Shown one piece after another: positions 1 through 8,161 of a stretch of DNA of 64,000 nucleotides. A model generated the notes under the pieces. The model searched no databases. It was given only the letters and a program-made list of their open reading frames with translations, and had not been told where the DNA came from. The position numbers and the translations under genes are program-made. Every line of letters starts with the position of its first letter. The stretch's first letter is position 1. Origin of the DNA: an uncultured Alphaproteobacteria bacterium (GTDB lineage Bacteria > Pseudomonadota > Alphaproteobacteria > HIMB59); assembly GCA_902530745.1 (NCBI GenBank), contig CACABO010000008.1:1-64000 (forward strand), in the 5' to 3' direction.

Positions 1-806
1 AATCCATTTTTGTAAGCTTCATACTGAACTAAACTATAATTTATTCCTTTGAGTTTTTCGTTTTGATTATAAATTCCTTTTTCAAGATTAATAAAAAATT
101 GATTAAATAATCTATTTTTAGAGTCTTTTGAGTATTTAGCTTTAATCCAATCAAATTCGTAAGAGTTATTATTAACTGAATTTTTTATGTATTTTAAATT
201 ATTAATTCTATCAATAGCACTTGGGTGTGTTTTAAAATAACTTATATTTTCTTTTTCCATTTCATTTAAAAAAGTTATTAATTCTGATGTATTAATATTA
301 TTTTCTTTTATTTGATTTATCATGAAATTATCTGCTTCAATTTCAAAGTTAATTGAGTGTTTAGATATATCATTCACCAAATTATTATTTAATGTAATGC
401 TAGTTCCTAAACCAATATTAGAGCTACCTGTAATTACAGCTAATCCTACTGCAAATAAATTTAAAATATTACTATTACTATTTGTTTGTTTAATTTTAAT
501 TTTTTTAGTTTGAAAATGATTATTTATTACATGGGCATATTCATGTAAAAATATTGCTTTTAATGTATCTTCATTTTTTATTAATTTTAATAAACTTGTC
601 GTAAAATATATATTATTATTTAATACAAAAGCATTAGCATTATTATTTTTAACTAAATAAGTATCTATTTTTTTTAAATCTAATTCATTAGAAAATTTAA
701 TAAAATAATTTTCAAATATTGGGTCTCTAATGATTTCATAACTGTGCGTATAGCTAAAATTAAATAAAAAAAATAATAGAATGAGTAACTTAATTTTTTT
801 TATCAA
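1..806 (-). CDS. M48 family zinc metalloprotease, partial at C-terminus
   Basis: Reading the minus strand from a TTG at 806-804 gives an open frame running off the left edge (about 268 residues visible). It begins with a signal peptide (MIKKIKLLILLFF, then a hydrophobic stretch ending near NFSYT), so the product is probably periplasmic or lipid-anchored. The zinc motif HEYAH, the third-ligand motif EIEAD and a downstream THPS...R segment are the standard M48 set, as in BepA/LoiP-type proteases that act on outer-membrane protein assembly. The visible C-terminal part looks like the start of helical repeats (YEAYKNG). No ATG is available upstream of the signal peptide, so TTG is the best start. 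It lies inside the 3' end of the RNase E/G gene (17-bp overlap), which suggests translational coupling. The family is clear; the exact orthologue is not. Confidence 0.85.
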   Translation of the reverse strand, partial: MIKKIKLLILLFFLFNFSYTHSYEIIRDPIFENYFIKFSNELDLKKIDTYLVKNNNANAFVLNNNIYFTTSLLKLIKNEDTLKAIFLHEYAHVINNHFQTKKIKIKQTNSNSNILNLFAVGLAVITGSSNIGLGTSITLNNNLVNDISKHSINFEIEADNFMINQIKENNINTSELITFLNEMEKENISYFKTHPSAIDRINNLKYIKNSVNNNSYEFDWIKAKYSKDSKNRLFNQFFINLEKGIYNQNEKLKGINYSLVQYEAYKNG

Positions 807-2448
807 CAGTTTTTTTTTTGATTTTTCTACGATATGATTTTTCTATATTCGTAACCTCATTTTTATTCATCTCAATGATTTCATTAGTATTATTTTTAAT
901 TTTAATTATCAAATCCTTATTAAATTCAAATATCTCTTTAGGTAAATATTTATTAATCAAATTTACATTAAATGGAAGTTCTATTGATTTAATTTTATCC
1001 TTAAGATTTTTTGAGTTTTCCTTTAAAAATTCTTCATCAATCAATAAATCAATATCTTCTTCATTACCAACTGCATATATGCTTTTTAGATTTGAAATTA
1101 TATTATTAACTACTATTGAATTTGTTTTTTTAAAACCATTACCATCACAACATTCACATTTTTTATAAAATGTTTCATAAATACTTTGACCAATTCTTTG
1201 TCTTGATATTTCCATTAGCCCAAATTGTGAAATTTTAGTAATTTGGACTCTTGATTTATCTTTATAAAACAGTTCTTTTACTTTTCTCTCTACTTTCAAA
1301 TTATTTGAATGTATGTTCATATCGATAAAATCAATAACAATTAGACCAGCTATATTCCTCAGTTGAACTTGCTTAAATATTTCTTCACTTGCTTCTAAAT
1401 TTGTATTTAATGCAGTTATTTCTATATTCTTTTCAGAGGTAGAACGTCCAGAATTAATATCAATACTAGTCAAGGCTTCTGTGGGATTAATAACTAAATA
1501 ACCACCAGATTTTAGATAAATATTTTCTTCAGTTAGAGTATTAATTGGATTTTTTATTCCATAATTTTCAAATAAAGGTAATTTACCTTTATAATGAGTT
1601 ATCTTTTTATCAGACTTCAAACTAAAATTTTTTTCTAATTTCTTATAAAGTTTTATAGTTTTTAAATCATTAAAAATAATTTCTTCAATTGCTCTTTGAT
1701 TAAAGTCTCTTGCAATTTTAATTATAGGCGTATCTAGTTCTATTATTAGTTTAGGTGCCTTTGATTTTAAAGTGTCTTCCCTAATAGTTGTCCATAATTT
1801 TCTTAGATAATCAAAATCAGCAATTATATGATCGTCCTCTGCAGAAATAGCATTTGTTCTTATTATAAGTGACATTCCGTCTGGTAAATTAAAGTTATCA
1901 TGTAATTTTTTTAATCTTTTTCGGTCATTTGGATTAGATATTTTTTTTGATACACCTCCTGTTGATGAATTATTTGGTAACAAAACACTATATCTTCCTG
2001 GTAAAGAAATGAATGTTGTAATGGCAGCACCTTTAGTTCCCCTTTCTTCTTTTACTATTTGAATTAATAAAACTTGATCTTTTTTTATGACATCTTGAAT
2101 TTTGTATTTTCTATAAAATGAAAGAAAATGTTTTTTATCATCTTTATCATCATCTACTTCTTTGGCATTTTCTTTTTTGTTATGAACAACTTTTTCATTA
2201 TGAGGTATTTTAAAATAACTTGGGTGAATTTCATCAAAAGGTAAAAAAGCTTTTTTTTCTGATCCAAAATCAATAAAAGCGGCTTGTAATGAGGGCTCTA
2301 CCCTTGATACAGTTCCTAAATATATATTATTTTTCTTGCTTGTTGCTAAATCATCTGAGTAGTCAAAATAGTTGATTTCTTGACCATCTGCCGCAATAAC
2401 ACATAGTTCACTATTGATGTTACCATCAATGAAAATTCTTTTAGACAT
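790..2448 (-). CDS. rne: Ribonuclease E/G
   Basis: Endoribonuclease of the RNase E/G family, 552 residues, acting in mRNA decay and rRNA/tRNA processing. The N-terminus carries the RNase H-like start and an S1 RNA-binding domain interrupted by a charged insert (about 38-165). The catalytic DIN motif is at D330/N332, with a second metal-ligand aspartate at about D373. The zinc-link CxxC is at C431-C434, followed by DGNG. The protein stops soon after the catalytic core, so the long C-terminal degradosome scaffold usual in alphaproteobacterial RNase E is missing, and length alone would fit RNase G. Its position divergent from mrcA-prfB matches the alphaproteobacterial rne locus, so I lean towards the rne orthologue in reduced form. 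The M48 gene follows with overlap. Confidence 0.93.
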   Translation of the reverse strand: MSKRIFIDGNINSELCVIAADGQEINYFDYSDDLATSKKNNIYLGTVSRVEPSLQAAFIDFGSEKKAFLPFDEIHPSYFKIPHNEKVVHNKKENAKEVDDDKDDKKHFLSFYRKYKIQDVIKKDQVLLIQIVKEERGTKGAAITTFISLPGRYSVLLPNNSSTGGVSKKISNPNDRKRLKKLHDNFNLPDGMSLIIRTNAISAEDDHIIADFDYLRKLWTTIREDTLKSKAPKLIIELDTPIIKIARDFNQRAIEEIIFNDLKTIKLYKKLEKNFSLKSDKKITHYKGKLPLFENYGIKNPINTLTEENIYLKSGGYLVINPTEALTSIDINSGRSTSEKNIEITALNTNLEASEEIFKQVQLRNIAGLIVIDFIDMNIHSNNLKVERKVKELFYKDKSRVQITKISQFGLMEISRQRIGQSIYETFYKKCECCDGNGFKKTNSIVVNNIISNLKSIYAVGNEEDIDLLIDEEFLKENSKNLKDKIKSIELPFNVNLINKYLPKEIFEFNKDLIIKIKNNTNEIIEMNKNEVTNIEKSYRRKIKKKTVDKKN

Positions 2449-2502
2449 GTTTTTGAATCCTTTTGATATAATAAATTATTATTTAATGAGCTAATTTGTA
2501 GA

Positions 2503-4794
2503 ATGAAACTTTTAAAATATTTGCAGTATATATTCATACTTTTTATATTGGGTATTTCCATAATGATTCTCTTTCTGTGGAATATTAATCAAGATTTACC
2601 TGACCACAATATATCTCAATATTTTCCAAATGAAATAACAAAAATTTATGATGAAAAATATGAGCTCATGTATCATGTAGGCAATAGAGATAGATTTTAC
2701 TTAGATTATCAGGACATTCCCAAATATATGATTAATGCAATTATATCTGCTGAAGATAAAACTTTTTTTCAACATCAAGGATTTGATATCAAAGGGATAA
2801 TTAATGCATTTATAATTAATATAAAAAATATTTATTCAAAAAATAATAATAACTATGTAGGGGCATCAACTATTACTCAACAATTAGTTAAAAATATTCT
2901 ACTTAATCGAGATCAAACTATTACGAGGAAAATTAAAGAATTAATTTTATCACTGAGAATTGAACAAGAATATTCAAAAGAATTTATTATAGAACTTTAC
3001 TTAAATGAAATATATTTTGGAAGACGCTCGTATGGAGTAGCCTCTGCATCTTTTAATTATTTTAATAAGTCAATATTTGACCTGGATATACATGAATATG
3101 CATATCTTGCAGCCTTACCCAAAGGTCCAAATAATTATGATCCAAAAAAAAATTATAATAGAGCATTAGATAGAAGAAATTATGTTTTAAAACAAATGGA
3201 ATTAAATAAATTTATAACTTCGGATCAATTTGATTATTATTCGAATTTAGAGATAAAGCTTTATGAAAAAAATAATAAGAAATATAAATCAGATTATAAG
3301 ACAGACTTTATACTTAATTATTTGAATGCAAATTCATTTAATGAAAATTCATTTTATATTCAATCTACGATTGATCAAACTCTTCAAAAAATATCAGAAA
3401 AATCCTTATTGGATAATTTAGCCTTATTTGAGAGAAAATATAAAAAATGGTCTGGTAGCTATAAAAACTTGGAAGATATATTAAAATATAAGAATAATCA
3501 CTGGCATATTGCTAAAGTTATTAGTAAAAATCTAAATAAAACAAAATTATCCATAATTAATTCAGATGAAATAGTTAATTTAAATAATGAAAATAATCTC
3601 TATGGACCTAAAATGATTTCACCAGATACATATTTAAGTATAGATGACTATATTTTTGTTACTAACATAGATAATAATTTTTATGCAGTTCAGTTACATG
3701 AAATAAATGGATCTGTAATTATCATGGATCCTTTTAATGGAAATATAGTTTCTATGGTTGGTGGTGTTAATTATGATATTAGCAATTTTAATAGAGTTAC
3801 TCAGGCATATAGACAACCAGGATCATCAATTAAACCATTTATATATGCTCATGCTCTAGAAACTAAAAAATTTTTACCAAATACACTAATATTGGACTCA
3901 AATATTTTATTGGATCAAGGTAATAATCTTCCTGTATGGGTACCTCAAAATTATTCTAACAAATCTTATGGAGAATTAACATTTAGAAGAGCCTTAGAGA
4001 CTTCAAATAACCTTGTAACATTAAAAATAGGTCTAGATTTAGGGTTGAATTCAGTAAATGAATTTTTAGATAAAATAAATTTTTATAATAAAAATATCAA
4101 TTCTGACGTCTACTCAACCCTTCTTGGTGCAGTAGAAAATAATCTTTTAAATTTGGCTAAATCTTACTCAATCTTTTTAAATGGAGGTTATATAGTCGAG
4201 CCATCTATAATAAAAAAAGTCGTTTCAAACGAAGGTGAATTAATTGTTAACAATGAATATTTTAAATGTAATTATTGCTCGTTTACAATTGATGACAGGT
4301 CATACAGAATGCCATTGATTGAGTCACAAAAAGAAAAAGTCATATCCCCACAAACATCTTTTCAAATACTAAATATACTAGAAGGAGCTATTGAGAGAGG
4401 CACTGGTAAATCTTTAAATAAAATTGATTATCCAATTGCAGGAAAAACAGGCACCACTAATGAAAGTAAAGATTTATGGTTTTTTGGACTAACTCCTAGA
4501 TATGTAATTGGAGTTTATGTTGGTTACGATAAACCTAAATCAATAGGATATAGGGAAACGGGCTCCTCTGTTGCTTTACCTATCTTTAAAACAATAATTG
4601 AGAACTATCTTTTATATAATAAAAATACAAATGATAAATTCATATTACCTAGTGACTTAATTATTAAGAAAGTTCACAAAAATAATGGTGAGATTTCTGA
4701 TGGACAAAATACAATTATTGACTATTTTACAAAAGAACAGTTAGAAATATATGATAATATAAAAAAAATTGAAAGTATTGGCGGAATAAATTAA
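2503..4794 (+). CDS. mrcA: Penicillin-binding protein 1A (bifunctional peptidoglycan synthase)
   Basis: Class A PBP of 763 residues that polymerises glycan strands and cross-links them at the inner membrane. A single N-terminal membrane anchor (about 5-27) is followed by a GT51 glycosyltransferase domain with the catalytic Glu in SAEDKTFF (E84), then GASTITQQLVKN and an ELYLNEIYFGRRSYGV motif. The transpeptidase domain has SxxK at S441-K444, SxN at S501-N503 and KTG at 648-650. It diverges from rne across a 54-bp spacer. Its stop overlaps the prfB start as TAATG, so the two are likely co-transcribed and coupled. An N-acetylmuramoyl-alanine amidase gene, often found between rne and mrcA in alphaproteobacteria, is absent here. 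Confidence 0.96.
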   Translation: MKLLKYLQYIFILFILGISIMILFLWNINQDLPDHNISQYFPNEITKIYDEKYELMYHVGNRDRFYLDYQDIPKYMINAIISAEDKTFFQHQGFDIKGIINAFIINIKNIYSKNNNNYVGASTITQQLVKNILLNRDQTITRKIKELILSLRIEQEYSKEFIIELYLNEIYFGRRSYGVASASFNYFNKSIFDLDIHEYAYLAALPKGPNNYDPKKNYNRALDRRNYVLKQMELNKFITSDQFDYYSNLEIKLYEKNNKKYKSDYKTDFILNYLNANSFNENSFYIQSTIDQTLQKISEKSLLDNLALFERKYKKWSGSYKNLEDILKYKNNHWHIAKVISKNLNKTKLSIINSDEIVNLNNENNLYGPKMISPDTYLSIDDYIFVTNIDNNFYAVQLHEINGSVIIMDPFNGNIVSMVGGVNYDISNFNRVTQAYRQPGSSIKPFIYAHALETKKFLPNTLILDSNILLDQGNNLPVWVPQNYSNKSYGELTFRRALETSNNLVTLKIGLDLGLNSVNEFLDKINFYNKNINSDVYSTLLGAVENNLLNLAKSYSIFLNGGYIVEPSIIKKVVSNEGELIVNNEYFKCNYCSFTIDDRSYRMPLIESQKEKVISPQTSFQILNILEGAIERGTGKSLNKIDYPIAGKTGTTNESKDLWFFGLTPRYVIGVYVGYDKPKSIGYRETGSSVALPIFKTIIENYLLYNKNTNDKFILPSDLIIKKVHKNNGEISDGQNTIIDYFTKEQLEIYDNIKKIESIGGIN

Positions 4795-5886
4795 TGGATA
4801 AATACGAATTATTAAATTTAGTCAATGAAATAGACTCCTTAATAAATATTACAAGGAGGAGTCTTTGACTACGAAAAAAAAATTAAAGAAATTGAAACCT
4901 TAAACGAAATAATTACTGACCAAGAAAATTGGAGTAAAATTAACTTAATTAATAAATCTCAAGAAAAATTAAAACAAAATAAAAATTTAATAAATGATTT
5001 TAATTTTATTTTTAATCAGTTTAAAGAATTTAAAGAGTTTATCCAAATTTATGAGTCTCTAAATGATAAAGAAATAAATGAGTTAGTTGAAAATATTAAT
5101 AATTTAAAAAAACAATGTGAGAAAATTAAAATTAAATCTCTTTTAAACAAAGAAACTGATGATTGTAATGCTTTTATTGAAATACATGCTGGAGCAGGAG
5201 GTACTGAAAGTCAAGATTGGGCTGAAATGTTGTCTAGAATGTACCAGCGTTTTGCAGAAAAAAATGAATACAAATATAAAATTATAGACTATCAAAGAGG
5301 AGAGGAGGCTGGTCTCAAAAATTTAACAATGATAATATCTGGCTTTAAAAGTTATGGTTATTTAAAGAATGAGTCGGGTATTCACAGGTTAGTAAGAATT
5401 TCTCCTTTTGACTCGAATAAGAGAAGACATACAAGTTTTTCCAGCGTTTGGGTATATCCTGAAATAGAGAAGGATATTGAAATAGAAATCAATAACAAAG
5501 ATTTAAGAATTGATACATTTAGAGCTTCAGGTGCAGGAGGTCAACATATTAACACTACTGACAGTGCAGTAAGAATAACACATTTAAAATATAATATTGT
5601 TGTGCAAAGCCAAAGTGAACGATCACAACATCGTAATAAAGACACTGCAATGAAGATGTTAAAATCGAGATTATATGAGATAGAATTAGAAAAAAAAAAT
5701 GAAGAAAAAAAAAGGGAAGAGACTAATAAAAAGCAAATTGGATGGGGAAATCAGATAAGATCTTATGTCCTTCATCCATATAAAATGGTCAAAGATCTTA
5801 GAACAAATTATCAGACATCTAATGCTGAAAATGTTCTTGATGGAGAAATATCTGAATTTTTAGAGTCAACATTAATAGATGTATAA
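4794..5886 (+). CDS. prfB: Peptide chain release factor 2 (programmed +1 frameshift)
   Basis: RF2, recognising UAA and UGA. Translation starts at ATG 4794 (overlapping the mrcA stop as TAATG), reads 24 codons to CTT (4863-4865), meets in-frame TGA (4866-4868) and resumes in the +1 frame at GAC (4867), giving about 363 residues, close to the E. coli 365. The tripeptide anticodon SPF is at about 203-205 (LVRISPFDSNKRR) and the catalytic GGQ at about 248-250 (SGAGGQHINTTDS). A naive ORF call would start at 5227 and lose the N-terminal domain, which is fully present from 4867 (DYEKKIKEIETLN and onwards). The next gene starts 8 bp before this stop codon. Confidence 0.96.
4855..4869 (+). promoter_or_regulatory. 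RF2 programmed +1 frameshift signal
   Basis: AGGAGG (4855-4860), three bases, then CTTTGAC (4863-4869). This has the same spacing and slippery codon as the E. coli prfB site (AGGGGG, three bases, CTTTGAC). The internal Shine-Dalgarno-like hexamer pairs with 16S rRNA while the ribosome pauses at UGA, so low RF2 promotes slippage from CUU to UUU: negative autoregulation by the gene's own product. Confidence 0.97.
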
Positions 5887-6910
5887 ATCTTATTTTTTAA
5901 AAATTTTAGTTCTATTAATTTTACCATATAAAATATTTGCTTACGATTTTAGTTTTCAGAAAGGAGATAATTTATTACAAATTGATTTTGAAAGTAATCA
6001 AATAAAAGAAATTAAATTTGACTTAAAAATTAATGGTCAGAGAAACTTTGGAATAATAAATTACCATAATAATGAGATTTATATTCTTTTAAATACTGAT
6101 CAGATATCATTTGATAATTTTAAAAAATTTTTTCCTAAACCACAAAAAAATAAAAAATTATCAAAGAAAATTAATTTCAATTGGGAAATATCTGAAATGA
6201 TAATTTCAAATGAATACTCTCTTTTTTCTAATAAACTTAATTTTATTTATGATAAAGGTTTTGAGTCAATGATGTTCTACGACAGTAAAAAAGAATTTGA
6301 ATTATCAATTCTTCCACAATTAGATGGAAATAAACAAATTTATTTATTTTCAAAAAATGCTGGACAATTTTTTTATGCTCAAAAAATATCTAAAAATATG
6401 AATGGTGGAGCTTTAATCGGAAAGGGGTCTTTTAGAAAATTCAATGATTACGATGTGAATATCAAAGTTAAAGATTTTAGTATTGATAAAAATTCAAAAT
6501 TTTACAATTTACTTTTTACATCTAGAATGTTGGATGTTTTTTCAGTTTTACAAAATTCTCAAGATGAATTTAATTATCTAGAAGTACCTGTTCAGAAAAA
6601 AGGTAAGGTTTTCAGTTTTGATCACGCGATGATGTTAGGCGGAACAGTTGCCTTTTCTTTTAAAGGAGAGGCTAATCCTACTGAAAAAACTGCAACAGTA
6701 AACGGCACTTATGGCCCATTATATTTATTTGAAAAAAATTTTAAAAATGTACCTTTTTTAAGTGAGTTATTTGGAAAAAATGTTGAAGAAAGTCTTTTGG
6801 CTGCTGATTTTAAAGTTAAAAAAAATGGTAACAAAACAGACTTTATATTTAATCCTCTCTCTATATTAACTCCTGGTAAAGCAAGAAATTTTTTTGATAT
6901 TTGGGAGTAA
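5879..6910 (+). CDS. AsmA/YhdP (DUF3971)-like C-terminal protein, probable shortened form
   Basis: A 343-residue protein with a clear signal sequence (MYKSYFLKILVLLILPYKIFA). The second half resembles the C-terminal repeat region of AsmA/YhdP/DUF3971 envelope proteins: a beta-rich segment with LGGTVAFSFKGEA, then a GTYGPLYLFEKNF stretch, FLSELFG, and a closing FNPLSILTPGKARNFFDI, close to the NPLS.LAPG.LRNLF ending typical of that family. Full-length relatives are about 1,000 residues with an N-terminal transmembrane anchor, so this would be a C-terminal-only version. It overlaps prfB by 8 bp and is probably co-transcribed. Relatives are implicated in phospholipid transport and outer-membrane homeostasis. 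The assignment rests on the C-terminal pattern only. Confidence 0.6.
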   Translation: MYKSYFLKILVLLILPYKIFAYDFSFQKGDNLLQIDFESNQIKEIKFDLKINGQRNFGIINYHNNEIYILLNTDQISFDNFKKFFPKPQKNKKLSKKINFNWEISEMIISNEYSLFSNKLNFIYDKGFESMMFYDSKKEFELSILPQLDGNKQIYLFSKNAGQFFYAQKISKNMNGGALIGKGSFRKFNDYDVNIKVKDFSIDKNSKFYNLLFTSRMLDVFSVLQNSQDEFNYLEVPVQKKGKVFSFDHAMMLGGTVAFSFKGEANPTEKTATVNGTYGPLYLFEKNFKNVPFLSELFGKNVEESLLAADFKVKKNGNKTDFIFNPLSILTPGKARNFFDIWE

Positions 6911-7357
6911 CTATTTTATTATCTTAATTTGATCATTTATTGAAATCTCCCCAGATATCAATATTTCTGCACGCACTCCACTTTTGAAAGCTAAAAGTTT
7001 AACTAGATTTTTTACTTCTAATTTATTTTGAAGATATTTACACGGTTGACATAATTCATGTATTTTAAAAACTACATTATTAATTTGTATTTTTTTATTT
7101 AATAATTTGTTCAAGTTAATACCTGATGTAATAATATTTCTTCTAAAATCTTTATAATCTAAATTTTTTTTTATTTTATTATTAAAATCATCGATTTTTT
7201 CAGACTCTATAAAAGTTATCTGTTCGTAACTATTCTTAAAATTTCCATAATATCTGTCATTAACAATTCCCTTATTTTTTTTTAAGATTGCTTGATTTAT
7301 ATAAAAAGTATTTTCTCCACCAAGATTGCTAATATTGATTGCTTTAATTTTACTCAT
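6911..7357 (-). CDS. MOSC domain-containing protein
   Basis: Stand-alone MOSC domain (molybdenum cofactor sulfurase C-terminal), 148 residues. Supporting motifs are GIVNDRYYG near the N-terminus, QITFIESEKID, the strongly typical DFRRNIITSGINLN, then ELCQPCKYL with the conserved cysteine, and GVRAEILISGEI near the end. MOSC proteins bind molybdenum cofactor and deliver or use sulfur; small bacterial members such as YiiM reduce N-hydroxylated substrates. The gene is convergent with the preceding one with no gap. No molybdenum-cofactor genes are nearby, so the partner is unknown. Confidence 0.85.
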   Translation of the reverse strand: MSKIKAINISNLGGENTFYINQAILKKNKGIVNDRYYGNFKNSYEQITFIESEKIDDFNNKIKKNLDYKDFRRNIITSGINLNKLLNKKIQINNVVFKIHELCQPCKYLQNKLEVKNLVKLLAFKSGVRAEILISGEISINDQIKIIK

Positions 7358-7387
7358 TTTCTAATATATTTACCTTAGTTTATATTT

Positions 7388-7660
7388 ATGGAAGATAACA
7401 CAAATTTATACAGCCAAAGGAATATACTAATTCGTAATTTCCTTATTTTTTCAAGATTGGCACCCTTTGTTACTAGTTTTATAGGTTCTGTACTTATTAA
7501 TAAGATTTTTCTAAAAACACCCAATTTAATTAATTTAGATTTTATTTTAATTTTTATATCTCTTTATTTGGTTTTATACGTATTTATTTCCCATACTAAG
7601 TCTTTGTGTGAGCAACTTGCTATTGTTAACCAAAAAATAAATTCACATAGCGACGAATAA
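7388..7660 (+). CDS. Small membrane protein of unknown function
   Basis: A 90-residue ORF with two hydrophobic segments (about 18-38 and 49-67) and a polar C-terminal tail. I do not recognise the family. It diverges from the MOSC gene and ends 63 bp before umuD. The spacer contains the umuD LexA box, so it is probably not part of the SOS operon. Confidence 0.5.
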   Translation: MEDNTNLYSQRNILIRNFLIFSRLAPFVTSFIGSVLINKIFLKTPNLINLDFILIFISLYLVLYVFISHTKSLCEQLAIVNQKINSHSDE

Positions 7661-7714
7661 TAAGCTTTATTATAATTTTTTTTATTCCTTTAGGATCTAT
7701 TATAGTTTATAAAA

Positions 7715-7729
7715 GAACAAAATATGAAC
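7715..7729 (+). promoter_or_regulatory. LexA (SOS) box overlapping the umuD start codon
   Basis: GAAC-AAAATAT-GAAC is a perfect match to the alphaproteobacterial LexA operator GAAC-N7-GAAC (equivalently GTTC-N7-GTTC). The second half-site is formed partly by the umuD start codon (ATG at 7724-7726 followed by AAC). A possible -10 (TATAGT, 7701-7706) just upstream would put the transcription start near 7713, so bound LexA would cover the start site. The untranslated leader would be only about 10 nt, without a visible Shine-Dalgarno sequence. Confidence 0.85.
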
Positions 7730-8161
7730 AAAAATACCCAAGTAAAGACTGATAAGGACAACAACCTAGAGTCTGTACCCTATGTTTTGTCTAAGATTTC
7801 AGCTGGATTTCCATCCCCAGCTGATGATTATATAGAAAATAATCTAAGCTTATCAGAACTATTGATCAAAAATCACCTATCAACTTTTCTAATGAGAGCT
7901 AGTGGTGACTCCATGGTAGATTCCGGAATTAATGATGGCGACATATTAGTTGTGGATAGGAGTTTAGAAGCTAAAAGTAGAGATATAGTAATAGCTATAT
8001 TTGAGGGAAGCTTAACTGTCAAAAGACTAATTATCAAGACAGATGGCTCTGCTATCCTAAAAGCTGAGAACCCATTGTATAAAAATATATTAATATCAGA
8101 GTACGTAGAATTAGAAATATGGGGAGTTGTTACCAGTGCCATTCATCAATTTATCAAATAA
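7724..8161 (+). CDS. umuD: DNA polymerase V subunit UmuD (LexA-like autoprotease)
   Basis: A 145-residue S24-family protein. The self-cleavage site is A27-G28 (SKISAGFPSPADDY). The catalytic serine is in RASGDSMVDSGI (S63) and the lysine in LTVKRL (K100). The 37-residue Ser-Lys spacing equals that of E. coli UmuD. After RecA-stimulated cleavage, UmuD' pairs with UmuC to form the error-prone translesion polymerase. There is no DNA-binding domain, so this is not LexA itself. The stop overlaps the umuC start as TAATG, and the gene sits directly under the LexA box. Confidence 0.94.
   Translation: MNKNTQVKTDKDNNLESVPYVLSKISAGFPSPADDYIENNLSLSELLIKNHLSTFLMRASGDSMVDSGINDGDILVVDRSLEAKSRDIVIAIFEGSLTVKRLIIKTDGSAILKAENPLYKNILISEYVELEIWGVVTSAIHQFIK

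Noticed and set aside
818-1168. Plus-strand 116-codon hydrophobic ORF inside the RNase E/G gene
   Set aside because: Shadow frame of an AT-rich gene; low-complexity Phe/Leu/Ile composition typical of antisense translation.
5227-5886. prfB as a 219-residue truncated release factor or pseudogene
   Set aside because: The missing N-terminus is encoded upstream across a textbook programmed frameshift; the gene is intact.
8119-8160. Extended start for umuC
   Set aside because: It overlaps umuD by 42 bp; the ATG at 8161 gives the canonical MNIVALVDCNSF start and the normal umuDC overlap.
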